Assembly (NCBI GenBank): GCA_947500505.1
Contig: CANMSL010000003.1
Coordinates: forward strand, 248,001-312,000
Reading direction: 5' to 3'
DNA from: an uncultured Aquimarina sp.
GTDB lineage: Bacteria > Bacteroidota > Bacteroidia > Flavobacteriales > Flavobacteriaceae
DNA length: 64,000 bases
Position 1 is the first letter of the stretch; the number at the start of each line of letters is the position of its first letter. Made by a program: the position numbers and the translations under genes. Below are positions 44,006 to 52,466 of the stretch, piece by piece. Below the pieces are notes generated by a model. The model was not told where the DNA came from. It worked only from the letters and a program-made list of their open reading frames with translations, and did no database searches.

Positions 44006-44340
44006 ATTACATCAAGTTTAGGAAAAACAACTTTGTTAAGTGTAGCTATAAAGTCCTTAAGCTCTTTTATATAATTCACTTTCTCGTCTTCTCCTTTAGC
44101 TGTTAATAAATAATATTTTCTAACTCTTTTACCGATATATTCCTCTTCACAAGTTAACAATCCATCTTTCTTCATTTTTTGCAAAGCAGGATAAAGGGAT
44201 CCATCCTTTAATAATATTTTTCCGTCAGAACGTTCTTTTACCTGCTGAAAAATCTCATAACCATACATACGTTTCTTTTCTGAAAGTAAGTTCAAAATAA
44301 TAACTGATAATGTTCCTTTAAGTAGTTCTTTTGAATACAT
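44002..44340 (-). CDS. PadR family transcriptional regulator
   Basis: A 112-residue winged-helix regulator: MYSKELLKGTLSVIILNLLS, YGYEIFQQVKERSDGK, LLKDGSLYPALQKMKKDGLL and the wing EEEYIGKRVRKYYLLTAKG. I chose ATG 44340, just after a -7 element at 44345-44352, instead of the in-frame 44355. A perfect 14-bp inverted repeat upstream is the likely autoregulatory operator. Confidence 0.92.
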   Translation of the reverse strand: MYSKELLKGTLSVIILNLLSEKKRMYGYEIFQQVKERSDGKILLKDGSLYPALQKMKKDGLLTCEEEYIGKRVRKYYLLTAKGEDEKVNYIKELKDFIATLNKVVFPKLDVI

Positions 44341-44344
44341 AGAA

Positions 44345-44352
44345 CAAATATA
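44345..44352 (-). promoter_or_regulatory. -7 element of the PadR operon
   Basis: TATATTTG on the minus strand, an exact match, ending 5 nt before the ATG at 44340. The mRNA would be nearly leaderless. Confidence 0.6.
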
Positions 44353-44356
44353 CATA

Positions 44357-44393
44357 AAATATTAATACATAGAATTATGATGTATTAATATTT
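44357..44393. promoter_or_regulatory. Perfect 14-bp inverted repeat, probable PadR operator
   Basis: AAATATTAATACAT (44357-44370) and ATGTATTAATATTT (44380-44393) are exact inverted copies with a 9-nt spacer. The inner TACAT/ATGTA ends match the ATGT...ACAT style of PadR sites. The repeat covers the region between the -7 and -33 positions of the padR promoter. Confidence 0.75.
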
Positions 44394-44449
44394 GATAGTA
44401 TAAAAATTAAAAACATTGTCAAAGAGCAATCCTTCAGGTTTTTTTACAT

Positions 44450-44582
44450 AACCTGTTGTGCATTTTGATTTTTTTATTCAAAATTCGTCGATTCGAGTGC
44501 TTCGACTAAAAGAAGAAGTGCCTGGACTAGTAGACAAGTTGACGCTTTTTTTAATATTTCCTTCAAAATGCATAACGGGTTT
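44450..44582. repeat. Inverted-repeat element, copy 3
   Basis: AACCTGTTGTGCATTTTG (44450-44467) is inverted at 44564-44581, 16 of 18 positions identical. Both differences leave G-U pairs in RNA. Between the arms lies a GTCGA / TCGAC hairpin. The arms share the CCCGTTATGCATT core with copies 1 and 2. Confidence 0.7.
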
Positions 44583-44603
44583 ACATACTCTTATAAAGTC
44601 TAT

Positions 44604-44905
44604 ATGAAAAAACCTTCTTTTTATTTACCATTTCCTATTTTTTTACTCCTGCAATACCGATGACTAAGTAATCGAAATCACTACTATTCGAGTAAATCAT
44701 TATCAAAATAGAAGGTATATTACCTTTTGGATCTCTTGGCGTTGTAATATTAATTCCAAGAAGGATTTTCAAACTCCTATGAAGAAATTAATGGTTTAAA
44801 TATGAACTTGGTTTTATGTATGATTTATTAGTGAACAAAACTCATTTAATAGATCCGCCGACAAATGTTTCAGGTATTAGAATCGACCCTTTTTATTATC
44901 TTTAG
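44604..44905 (+). pseudogene. Decayed DUF4377-domain secreted protein
   Basis: A signal-peptide-like start (MKKPSFYLPFPIFLLL) at 44604 is soon stopped. Further fragments in shifted frames continue: SYEEINGLN, then after a one-base shift near 44800, YELGFMYDLLVNK and IDPPTNVSGIRIDPFYYL before a stop at 44903-44905. That order matches the C-terminus of DUF4377 domains (IxGFxYExGYxYxLxV...NPPxDxSxIxYxL). At least two frameshifts and several stops make it non-functional. Confidence 0.6.
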
Positions 44906-45003
44906 ACAAGCCCGAAAGGCATCCGGCGGAAACACAATCCTAACATTTCGAGTCAAGCCTTCGGGCATTAAACTCCACAATGTGGACTAAAGGTCATTTC
45001 TAA
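44906..45003. other. GC-richer hairpin insert between pseudogene fragments
   Basis: GCCCGAAAGGC (44910-44920) pairs with GCCTTCGGGC (44957-44966) with one bulged base, and TCCACA-A-TGTGGA (44974-44986) follows. The base composition differs from the surrounding AT-rich DNA. It may be a small repeat inserted during decay. Confidence 0.4.
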
Positions 45004-45252
45004 AACACCTGTTTCCTGGATGAAGAGTTTACAGTTAAGCTAACCTTAAATCCGACTGATGGTAATTTTGACAATTTGGTATTTATAAATCGGCATAACA
45101 ACTATTCTATCATCAATTCTGACATAAACATCAATTACGGAGACTTACGCACTCAATTAGCTGCCAAAATTAATAATCAGAAACCGCTAATGGGTATTTT
45201 TATGCACGATAAAAACAACGAATATATCTTGAAGGGAACCCTCAATGAATGA
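45004..45252 (+). pseudogene. Orphan coding remnant
   Basis: An open stretch of 82 codons with protein-like composition but no start codon near its 5' end and a stop codon at 45001-45003 directly before it. It reads FTVKLTLNPTDGNFDNLVF, then NYGDLRTQLAAKINNQKPLM and ends YILKGTLNE. I cannot name the family. It may be the C-terminal half of the neighbouring decayed gene or of another lost gene. Confidence 0.4.
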
Positions 45253-45276
45253 AACCTGCACACATAAAAATAAGTA

Positions 45277-45301
45277 AAGCGGATTTATCTTAAATCCGCT
45301 T
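45277..45301. terminator. Bidirectional terminator hairpin
   Basis: Perfect 11-bp stem AAGCGGATTTA / TAAATCCGCTT, loop TCT, T-rich on both sides. It ends the minus-strand gene that stops at 45328. Confidence 0.8.
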
Positions 45302-45327
45302 AGTTATTTATTTATTAAGGTTAGGTA

Positions 45328-45969
45328 CTATAAATCTGTAACGCTGTTCTGAGACTCTATAAATTTCTCTACAATTACAGAATCACCTTTACTATTTTCA
45401 AGAAGATAAACACCTGTCGGCAATTGGCTTAAATCAACAATATTAGTAGTTTTTGATAACACATGAATTGTATCTTTTACCTCAAATAATTTTAATTTAT
45501 CTCCATCTTCAAAATCTAACACCACAATAATATTACCTTCTCTCTGGATCGCTAATTGATTTTCTTTAGGACTTATATAATCTTCAAGCGACATTTCTTC
45601 AGCCGGCATCTCTTCATTGTCTACCACAACATTTTCACTATTTTCCTCTACAGCAAACTCTCTATCTTGCAAAATAACCCCTCCATCAATCACAAGTTCT
45701 TCCTCTAAACGATCAATAACTATAGATTTTCCTTCATTATTTTCTAATAAATACGTGGCAACAGGTAATTGACTAAGATCTACACGAGAATAAGATTTGG
45801 AAAGAATATGGGTTCCTGTTTCAAGTTCAAATAATTTCAACTTATCTCCATCTTCAAAATCAGCAACTTCTACTACAAGACCATCCTGATAAACAGAAAG
45901 TGTGTCTTCGACATTTGCGAAAATTGAAATAGATAAAAAAAGACTGAAAAATAGTGCTGTAACTTTCAT
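45328..45969 (-). CDS. Secreted two-repeat protein with T9SS sorting-like units (paralogue A)
   Basis: A 213-residue exported protein (signal peptide MKVTALFFSLFLSISIFA). It holds two copies of a 70-residue unit, at about 24-93 and 140-208: VVEVADFEDGDKLKLFELET, then VDLSQLPVATYLLENNEGKS. The second half of the unit (VDLSQLPxGxYLLEN) resembles the T9SS type A sorting domain, which normally occurs once at a C-terminus. An acidic linker separates the copies. It is paralogous to the 49987-50625 gene. The function is unknown. Confidence 0.7.
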   Translation of the reverse strand: MKVTALFFSLFLSISIFANVEDTLSVYQDGLVVEVADFEDGDKLKLFELETGTHILSKSYSRVDLSQLPVATYLLENNEGKSIVIDRLEEELVIDGGVILQDREFAVEENSENVVVDNEEMPAEEMSLEDYISPKENQLAIQREGNIIVVLDFEDGDKLKLFEVKDTIHVLSKTTNIVDLSQLPTGVYLLENSKGDSVIVEKFIESQNSVTDL

Positions 45970-46121
45970 AATTTTGGGGGCTTAAAAGTTAACCTGTTAC
46001 GGTTTTACCATACAATGATAAAGTAAAATACTTATGCTCCCAACTAATAATCAAGCTTTTAGATGAAATCATCATTATTTTCGTTTAAATACAAAAATAC
46101 ATTTAAGTAAATATTAAATAA

Positions 46122-46304
46122 TTGATTTTCAGTGTTTTAAAAATTAATAAGTCGTTAAAAACAAGATTAAAAACGTCTTTTTATCGTTTAAGAACACAAA
46201 TTCCCCGTGAGAAACTCCTATTTGATAAAGTTAAAGCGGCATCAACACCTGAAAGAATGGTAAAGTTACACCTTGATTATAATAAGGTAAAACCTATTAT
46301 CTGA
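46122..46304 (+). CDS. Possible small basic protein (60 aa)
   Basis: A basic frame with TTG start (46122) or an alternative GTG at 46132, ending PERMVKLHLDYNKVKPII. The composition is Lys/Arg-rich like a nucleic-acid-binding peptide. No family is known and no promoter is evident, so this is a weak call. Confidence 0.3.
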   Translation: MIFSVLKINKSLKTRLKTSFYRLRTQIPREKLLFDKVKAASTPERMVKLHLDYNKVKPII

Positions 46305-46321
46305 TAGTTCAGTCAATAGTA

Positions 46322-47011
46322 TCAAATTTTCAACAATAAATTCGGATCCGGACAATTTTGAAGATAAAGATCAAGTTCTTTTTTATTAGATACTCCTGGG
46401 TAATCACCAATATTCCCTTGCATATCTTTTATGACTTGAAAATGTAAATGTGGTGCGTAATCACCATTCACAGAAGCATCTCCTAACGCTGCGATAACAT
46501 CTCCCTGCTCAAAACACTGTCCAACCTTTATATTTTTAATCGATTTTAGACTTAAATGTCCGTACAATGTATAGAAAGTCACATCATTAATGTCGTGCTG
46601 TAGAATAATTGTGGGGCCATAGTCACCAAAATTTTTGTTATTTTTAAAACTATGTACAGTCCCTCTTAAGGGAACCAATACCTCGGTTCCGACATCACAC
46701 CAAATATCTAATCCAAGATGAATATTACGTTCTGTTACAGGGTTTTGCTGATTAAAATGCATACTTCTGCGGTAAATACCACGTATTTCGTGATATCCCC
46801 CATAGGCAACCTTAGCGTTGTTTTTTTTCAAAAAGTCATTTATATACGTTTCAAAAGCTTTTGAAGATGAAACATCTATAGATTCCAAATCTTTATTATG
46901 GACAGACAGGTCTATAGCAATATAATCTTCTTTAGAAAATTTCGAATCAATTACAGGAATAAAATCCTGAGACAAGGTTTCAAGAAATTTAGAAAATAAT
47001 ATAGTACTCAT
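46322..47011 (-). CDS. M23 family metallopeptidase
   Basis: A 229-residue LytM/M23-type protein without a clear signal peptide. The zinc motif is present as NIHLGLDIW (HxxxD) and HLHFQ (HxH), within the usual GTEVLVPLRGTVHSF and TFYTLYGHLS frame. M23 enzymes cut peptidoglycan cross-bridges; the missing signal is unusual and suggests another role or unrecognised export. It overlaps the monooxygenase gene by 1 nt. Confidence 0.85.
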   Translation of the reverse strand: MSTILFSKFLETLSQDFIPVIDSKFSKEDYIAIDLSVHNKDLESIDVSSSKAFETYINDFLKKNNAKVAYGGYHEIRGIYRRSMHFNQQNPVTERNIHLGLDIWCDVGTEVLVPLRGTVHSFKNNKNFGDYGPTIILQHDINDVTFYTLYGHLSLKSIKNIKVGQCFEQGDVIAALGDASVNGDYAPHLHFQVIKDMQGNIGDYPGVSNKKELDLYLQNCPDPNLLLKI

Positions 47012-48339
47012 TAGGCGCTTATTGAAACTTTTAAGGGTTCTTTAGAAATCCAATCTTTCGGTAGCTCCTTTAATAATGCCTTTCTAAACTTATGATAATC
47101 CACAGTTATAGTATGCCTGGGTGTCTTAATCTGCTTATAATGAGGATGCGTGATCTCACGTTCGCATAGTCTTTTCATATTTTTAGGCAGTTTCCACTCA
47201 CCTGTAAAATAATTTGCTAACACTTTACTTTGTAGTTCTGATCCTGGCCAAATACATCCAAGTGGCTGAAACATACCAATAAAAAACAGGTTATGATACG
47301 CTTCGTGAAACATTTTGAGATACAGTGGAACAGGTCCGTCACTATAATCAATCAACGATGGATCAAAAAATGAATGTTTCAATATATAACCTGTACAAGC
47401 TATAATTACGTCAAAATCCTCTTTGGTTCCATCTTTAAAATGAACTGTAGTACCATCAAGTTTTTCGATATCTACTTTAGGATGTACTTTTCCGTGTCTA
47501 ACCTTATACAGAAGCTCATCGTTAATCGTAGGATGTGTTTCTCCAAACTTCGTTTTTACCTCCTGAAGGCCGTACAACTTATTTTTACCTAACATAATGT
47601 TTAGCAACCGATCATTAAACCAGCTTCGGATTTTCACGGGAAGCCATGAGGATCGAGCCCCAACAATATCCGAAGGTAAACCAAAAAAGAACTTAGGGAT
47701 AATTCTGTATCCTCTTCTCCAACTGATAGAGGTTTTCTTACTAACCCTGCTTGTTTCTACTGCAACATCACAGGCAGAATTGCCACCACCAATAACCAAA
47801 ACTCTCTTATCTGCAAAAGGTGCTGCCTTTTTATAGGTATGAGAATGCATAAATTCGCCTGAGAAATGACCGGGGTATTCTGGCATTCTAGGAACAGAAT
47901 GGTGACCATTACACACTACTAAATCCGTAAATTTTTCTATTCTTTCACGCTCATCTTGTACAATAGTAATATTCCATTCCTGATCACTTATACGTTCGCA
48001 GTGTTTTACTGTGGTTCTGAACTCTATAAAGGGATATAACTGAAAGTTGCTAGCATATGCCTGAAAATATCTTCTTAGTTCATCGTGAGAAGGATAATCC
48101 GCGACTGAAGTATCGAAGTCGTCAAAAGTAAAATCCTCGTACTGAGATAATGTTTTAGAGCTTATGATATGTGTAGTTTCAAATACACTAGAGTGGCTAA
48201 TATCTTCAGAAAAAATCCAGTTACCACCAACTTCGTGATTACGATCATACACGACTACATCAAGATTTTTGTCTTTCAGGTTCTTAAGTGCAGTAATACC
48301 GCTAGGACCTGCTCCTATAATACATATTCTTCGTTTCAT
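47011..48339 (-). CDS. Flavin-containing monooxygenase family protein
   Basis: A 442-residue flavoprotein of the FMO/Baeyer-Villiger type. It shows the FAD fingerprint GAGPSG near the N-terminus, the NADPH fingerprint GGGNSACDVA, and ACTGY near residue 320. The start ATG at 48339 (MKRRICIIGAG) is chosen over an in-frame 48354. Substrates of such enzymes are soft nucleophiles such as amines, sulfides or ketones; the actual one is unknown. It shares a transcript with the M23 gene. Confidence 0.88.
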   Translation of the reverse strand: MKRRICIIGAGPSGITALKNLKDKNLDVVVYDRNHEVGGNWIFSEDISHSSVFETTHIISSKTLSQYEDFTFDDFDTSVADYPSHDELRRYFQAYASNFQLYPFIEFRTTVKHCERISDQEWNITIVQDERERIEKFTDLVVCNGHHSVPRMPEYPGHFSGEFMHSHTYKKAAPFADKRVLVIGGGNSACDVAVETSRVSKKTSISWRRGYRIIPKFFFGLPSDIVGARSSWLPVKIRSWFNDRLLNIMLGKNKLYGLQEVKTKFGETHPTINDELLYKVRHGKVHPKVDIEKLDGTTVHFKDGTKEDFDVIIACTGYILKHSFFDPSLIDYSDGPVPLYLKMFHEAYHNLFFIGMFQPLGCIWPGSELQSKVLANYFTGEWKLPKNMKRLCEREITHPHYKQIKTPRHTITVDYHKFRKALLKELPKDWISKEPLKVSISA

Positions 48340-48426
48340 ATTTTCTACTATCAAAACAAGTACGTAAAATAACGATTGTATCGAGTTTTAAAAAATATTT
48401 TGTGTTAGATTACGTATCGAAATATT

Positions 48427-48819
48427 CTATACGGAGTATATCTTGTCTATTCTTTTTTTGATAATTGTGATCTGTACTACAAACAAAATTGCAAGAAATA
48501 CAATTCCATACATGGTAGTATTACCAATTTTAAAACCAATAAATGGATTTTTAATATCATTTAGATTCAAGAACGAGAAATCGAATTTATCCATAATTGA
48601 TGTACCGTTAGATAAAAATGGTAAATAAGCAACTAATCCAATAACCAGTAAACTTAGTGCTATTCGCGTGTTTTTAGAAATTAAGGGATTATATTCTATG
48701 CTTTTATCTATAGAGGTGACGTTGATTTCTTCCATTACATTTTGCAAGAAATCCACTGGCGGTTGCTCTGCACCTGCCTCTTTGACTAAACGCTCTATGT
48801 CCTTAAATTGCTCTTCCAT
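48427..48819 (-). CDS. Sigma-linked membrane protein, probable anti-sigma
   Basis: A 130-residue protein with a short soluble N-terminus (about 1-45) and two membrane segments (TRIALSLLVIGLVAYLPFL; TTMYGIVFLAILFVVQITI). It overlaps the 3' end of the ECF sigma gene by 17 nt. Membrane proteins in this position usually hold the sigma factor; no anti-sigma zinc motif is visible, so the role is inferred from position. Confidence 0.65.
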   Translation of the reverse strand: MEEQFKDIERLVKEAGAEQPPVDFLQNVMEEINVTSIDKSIEYNPLISKNTRIALSLLVIGLVAYLPFLSNGTSIMDKFDFSFLNLNDIKNPFIGFKIGNTTMYGIVFLAILFVVQITIIKKRIDKIYSV

Positions 48820-49390
48820 GATCAGTATTAATTTCTGGTGAAAGGTGATCCTTTAATATCGAATATAGTTTTTTTCTGCTTCTGTACAACTTTATTTTTA
48901 TATTATCTTCGGTCAGCCCTACAATCTCCTTAATCTCTTTTACACTTTTTTCTTCAAAATAATACAATGTAATTATAGCTGCATCGTCTTCCGGTAATTT
49001 AAGAATACTTTCTGTTATTAGTTCTTTTCTTTCTTTATCCTGTAAATAACTTAAAGCATCCTGAACTATACCCATTTCATCTTCTGTTATCTCCTCGATA
49101 AGTTCAGTGGCCAGATAACGCTTATTCTTTTTTAGAGTATCTAAACTTTTACGGTATGCAATTGTATATAACCAAGTAGAGAACTTAGCTTCTCCTCTAT
49201 AATTATTTAAGGATTTATACGCTTTTACAAAAGTGTCCTGAGCAACTTCTTCTGCTATTTCTTTATTTCTTACCATTCTATACACAATCGTATACACCAA
49301 ACCTTGATAGCGTTGTACCAACACGGAAAAAGAATTGGTATCCCCTTCGAGTATTTGGTTGATATAGTATTGATCTGATTGATGGCTCAT
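48803..49390 (-). CDS. ECF RNA polymerase sigma factor (second)
   Basis: A 195-residue ECF sigma factor: FSVLVQRYQGLVYTIVYRMV and AEEVAQDTFVKAYKSL (region 2), then ILKLPEDDAAIITLYYFEEK and VKEIKEIVGLTEDNIKIKLY (region 4). It is the RpoE-like type, not FecI-like. It precedes and overlaps a small membrane protein gene. Confidence 0.93.
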   Translation of the reverse strand: MSHQSDQYYINQILEGDTNSFSVLVQRYQGLVYTIVYRMVRNKEIAEEVAQDTFVKAYKSLNNYRGEAKFSTWLYTIAYRKSLDTLKKNKRYLATELIEEITEDEMGIVQDALSYLQDKERKELITESILKLPEDDAAIITLYYFEEKSVKEIKEIVGLTEDNIKIKLYRSRKKLYSILKDHLSPEINTDHGRAI

Positions 49391-49539
49391 TTACACATAA
49401 GACGGCACATATTAGAACTTGGTTACACTTTAGTCGGAAAAAAATACAAAACATTTTTTCCTCCTTTTTTGTAACCGAATGATAAAATACGGTGTCATAG
49501 TTAAAAACGAACAGTATTAATCATTAAAATTAACAAAAC

Positions 49540-49887
49540 ATGGGATCAGAAGTAATTATTATGCCAGCTTTTTTAGGTGTGTTTTTTGGAATATTTTATT
49601 TATTCATTTCTGCCAGGAATAAGGAAAGGATGGCATTGATAGAAAAAGGAGCCGATGCTTCTATTTTTTATAGTAGTAAGGAAAAAAGAGTAACTCCGGT
49701 ATGGAAAATTTTTATTCTTAATTTTTCTCTATTATTAATGGGCATAGGGGTTGGAATTTTTATAGCTGGTATATTGCATTACTCGTTAGGGCTAGAAGAT
49801 GGTATTGCATTCCCTGGTACTATTTTTCTTATGGCGGGAGTAGGATTATTTACAGGCTTCACAATGACCAAAAACCTTGATAAGTAA
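49540..49887 (+). CDS. DUF6249-type membrane protein
   Basis: A 115-residue protein with three membrane segments. IISARNKERMALIEKGADAS-like positions 25-45 (RNKERMALIEKGADASIFY) are the usual signature of this family in Bacteroidota, where it sits divergent from an ECF sigma gene as here. It is a likely target of the sigma factor at 48803. The function is unknown. Confidence 0.75.
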   Translation: MGSEVIIMPAFLGVFFGIFYLFISARNKERMALIEKGADASIFYSSKEKRVTPVWKIFILNFSLLLMGIGVGIFIAGILHYSLGLEDGIAFPGTIFLMAGVGLFTGFTMTKNLDK

Positions 49888-49913
49888 AAGAATTCTAAAT
49901 ACTATAAATAATA

Positions 49914-49942
49914 AAGACCTATCATTTCTTCTGATAGGTCTT
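49914..49942. terminator. Hairpin between convergent genes
   Basis: Perfect 11-bp stem AAGACCTATCA / TGATAGGTCTT, 7-nt loop. It lies between convergent genes (49887 and 49987 ends). The T run is weak, so termination is likely but not certain. Confidence 0.65.
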
Positions 49943-49986
49943 CCCCAAAGTATACTTGTTCTAGTACTAAAATAAATTTTACTTTT

Positions 49987-50625
49987 CTAGTTATATGCTA
50001 CTGAGTCTTCGTATTCAAGCTCTACATCAAACTTTTCTATTATTATAGACTGTCCTCTGTCATTTTCTAGGATGTACTTACCTACAGCTAATTGAGTAAG
50101 ATCAACCACTTCTGTTGTTTTAGATAAAACGTGAATTCTACCAATCACTTCGAACAACTTAATCTGATCTCCTTCTTCAAAATCTACTACAGTAATTATA
50201 TCACCATCTCTTTCAATTCCTAATGGATTTACTTCGGCTGTTAAGTAGTATTCTTCTAATTCTTCTTCAACACTCATGGTACCTGTACGCATTTTATCGC
50301 TATCATTCTCCACTACATAATCCGTACCCAGTTCTTCTTCAATCACGATATCAGCATCAGTTTTTTCTATTACCACAGATTTACCTTCATTGTTCTCTAT
50401 TAGATATTTACCAGTAGGTAATTGACTCAAATCTATTTGACCTCTTGTCTTAGACAAAATATGAGCTCCTGTTTCAACCTCAAATAGTTTGATTTTATCA
50501 CCTTCTTTAAAATCGACAACTACCACAACAAGTCCTTCTCTTGCAATCTGCAAGTTATCATCACTAGTGTTAGCACAAAGATTTGCAAAGAAAAATAAGC
50601 TAAAAATAAATGCTAAGGTTCTCAT
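49987..50625 (-). CDS. Secreted two-repeat protein with T9SS sorting-like units (paralogue B)
   Basis: A 212-residue exported protein. I chose ATG 50625 (signal MRTLAFIFSLFFFANLCA). Two 70-residue units repeat: VVVVDFKEGDKIKLFEVETG ... IDLSQLPTGKYLIEN, and VVDFEEGDQIKLFEV ... VDLTQLAVGKYILEN. It aligns over its full length with the 45328 protein, including the acidic linker. Between the paralogues lie the M23/FMO and ECF genes. The function is unknown. Confidence 0.7.
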   Translation of the reverse strand: MRTLAFIFSLFFFANLCANTSDDNLQIAREGLVVVVVDFKEGDKIKLFEVETGAHILSKTRGQIDLSQLPTGKYLIENNEGKSVVIEKTDADIVIEEELGTDYVVENDSDKMRTGTMSVEEELEEYYLTAEVNPLGIERDGDIITVVDFEEGDQIKLFEVIGRIHVLSKTTEVVDLTQLAVGKYILENDRGQSIIIEKFDVELEYEDSVAYN

Positions 50626-50652
50626 TATATGGTTTTTTAATAGTAATATCAT

Positions 50653-51011
50653 TACGTGATTACCTTACAATTATATTGTTAATTTATTGTTTCTCGAAAA
50701 AAAAGACCAACTTTTAGATCAAACGGTTTTGATTTTCGACCAATGACACAAATAAGTGATTTTAAACCTTTCAAAAATTATAAACAACTGATTTACATAT
50801 ATTTATAATTTTATAATTCATAAAACATAGATTAAAAGCATATTATTTAGACAAACGCTACAAAAAACACTATTTAAACATTTATTGTTGAAAAAATAAA
50901 CAGCTTGGGTATTAAGTTCACTAGGCATTAGAAAAGAAAAGATCTAAAACTTTCTAGGTAAAGCTCGCAGTATTTAGATCTTGATTATCAAGTAAGATTA
51001 TACTTCAAAGA
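50653..51011. other. Intergenic region with a long-range stem
   Basis: About 360 AT-rich bases with no gene. The only structure seen is AAGATCTAAA (50939-50948) pairing with TTTAGATCTT (50973-50982). Confidence 0.5.
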
Positions 51012-51045
51012 AAAAGCTCTTTTTAGACTGACTAAAAGAGCTTTT
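51012..51045 (-). terminator. Terminator of the third sigma operon
   Basis: AAAAGCTCTTTT (51012-51023) pairs with AAAAGAGCTTTT (51034-51045). It lies 26 nt after the stop of the DUF4097-like gene, with T-rich sequence beyond on the minus strand. Confidence 0.75.
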
Positions 51046-51071
51046 AATAAATTAACACCTGGTTTTAAAAA

Positions 51072-52466
51072 TTATTGTAATACTATATCGCTATACTTAG
51101 CATTAATTGTAATTACCTTATCGGTATCACGTGTTTTATTAAATCCGTTAACAAAAACATTCCCAAAATTTCTTCTAGCCTTTACTTCAATTGTCTTTGG
51201 TAAAGAAATCCTACTCTGCATCCCACTATAAGCAATATTATAAGGAGTTTCAGGTAATTTTAATTTAAAATCACTATTTTCTACTGCCAGATCTAATGTA
51301 GAAAATGACTCTGAAAGGTTTGCTATCGTAATTGCCCCGAAACTACCAGATATAGCTCCATTTCCATCCAGTTCCTGAATAAAAATGTTACTGGAATCCG
51401 CATTTACTCTTAAACTTTTCGCATTTTGAATCCTACAGTTTTTTACATAATTAACAGCCAATCTGCCACTATTCCATTGTTTGATAAGGACAGGAGAGTA
51501 AGAGGCTCTAATATAGGTACGGTCTCCACCGATCATATTAGCTTCAAGACTGGTGTGGGTCAAAGAAGCGATAATGTTTGTTACTTTTTCGGGTAATTTA
51601 ACATCCCCGTGTCTTATATTTAGTTTTAGTAATGCATTTTTTGGCATCTTAACCTTCACTATTCTATCAATAGCACCGGAAGAGCTATTCATATTAGTAC
51701 TATATCGATACACTGTAACGTTAGTTCCATTCGTCTGGGTGATTTCTAGATCACCAGAAAATTGAGAAGCCCAGGCTTGCATTCTTCTGGCAAACTCTTC
51801 TCCTGCCCAATCATTAGGTGCAACTGCAAGGTTTACGTTAGACGCTAAACTTCCAGCATTTTTGCTCAATTCTTTTGTCCAGCTTTTTACTACGCTTTCA
51901 TAATTATCTCCAAATTGTTCTTTGATCTGATCTCCCCACTGCTTGATATATTTTTCTTCATTTTCTCTAAATTTATCAGTATCAAAATTCATACTGGCCA
52001 GGTTTTCTGAAAGCGCACTTGGCATAGGATTATTTTCAATATTCTTCAAAATTGGTCTGAGCATATCCGAAATCATAGGTTCCAACCTTCTAAACTCGGG
52101 TAGATCAGAATTTTTTACATTAGATTCCGATAAATCTCCAGACCAAAAATTTCCTGTAATCGAATTTATGGTAATTTCCCTGCTATTACCTAAAGCTTCA
52201 ATCTTCCAGTTTTGTAGTAACCGTTCTTTATTATCTTCTGTGATGTTATCACCTTCTATATAGGCTTCTATCTCTACAGAGTTTTTATTCCAGGTTTCGA
52301 ATATAATTTGAGTGTGACTTGTATTAAGGTTGACTTTGACATCATTATTCACAACAAACTTTTCACTTAATTTTGGTTGTCTATTTTGAGCTAAAATCCC
52401 AGAAACACATATCAGACCAAGTGTAATAACATTAAGCTTGTATATCAATGTAATTTTCATTTTCAA
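51072..52466 (-). CDS. Secreted DUF4097-like beta-helix protein
   Basis: A 464-residue exported protein (signal ending near ILAQ, residue 26). The N-terminal part contains VKVNLNTSHTQIIFETWNKN and the C-terminal third has short beta steps typical of DUF4097/GIN-domain proteins (INSITGNFW; LRHGDVKLPEKV-like INIRHGDVKLPEKVTN region; ITINAKYSDIVLQ end). Family members are envelope proteins of unknown function, often linked to sigma/anti-sigma pairs. Its start overlaps the anti-sigma gene by 35 nt, so it is cotranscribed. Confidence 0.7.
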   Translation of the reverse strand: MKMKITLIYKLNVITLGLICVSGILAQNRQPKLSEKFVVNNDVKVNLNTSHTQIIFETWNKNSVEIEAYIEGDNITEDNKERLLQNWKIEALGNSREITINSITGNFWSGDLSESNVKNSDLPEFRRLEPMISDMLRPILKNIENNPMPSALSENLASMNFDTDKFRENEEKYIKQWGDQIKEQFGDNYESVVKSWTKELSKNAGSLASNVNLAVAPNDWAGEEFARRMQAWASQFSGDLEITQTNGTNVTVYRYSTNMNSSSGAIDRIVKVKMPKNALLKLNIRHGDVKLPEKVTNIIASLTHTSLEANMIGGDRTYIRASYSPVLIKQWNSGRLAVNYVKNCRIQNAKSLRVNADSSNIFIQELDGNGAISGSFGAITIANLSESFSTLDLAVENSDFKLKLPETPYNIAYSGMQSRISLPKTIEVKARRNFGNVFVNGFNKTRDTDKVITINAKYSDIVLQ

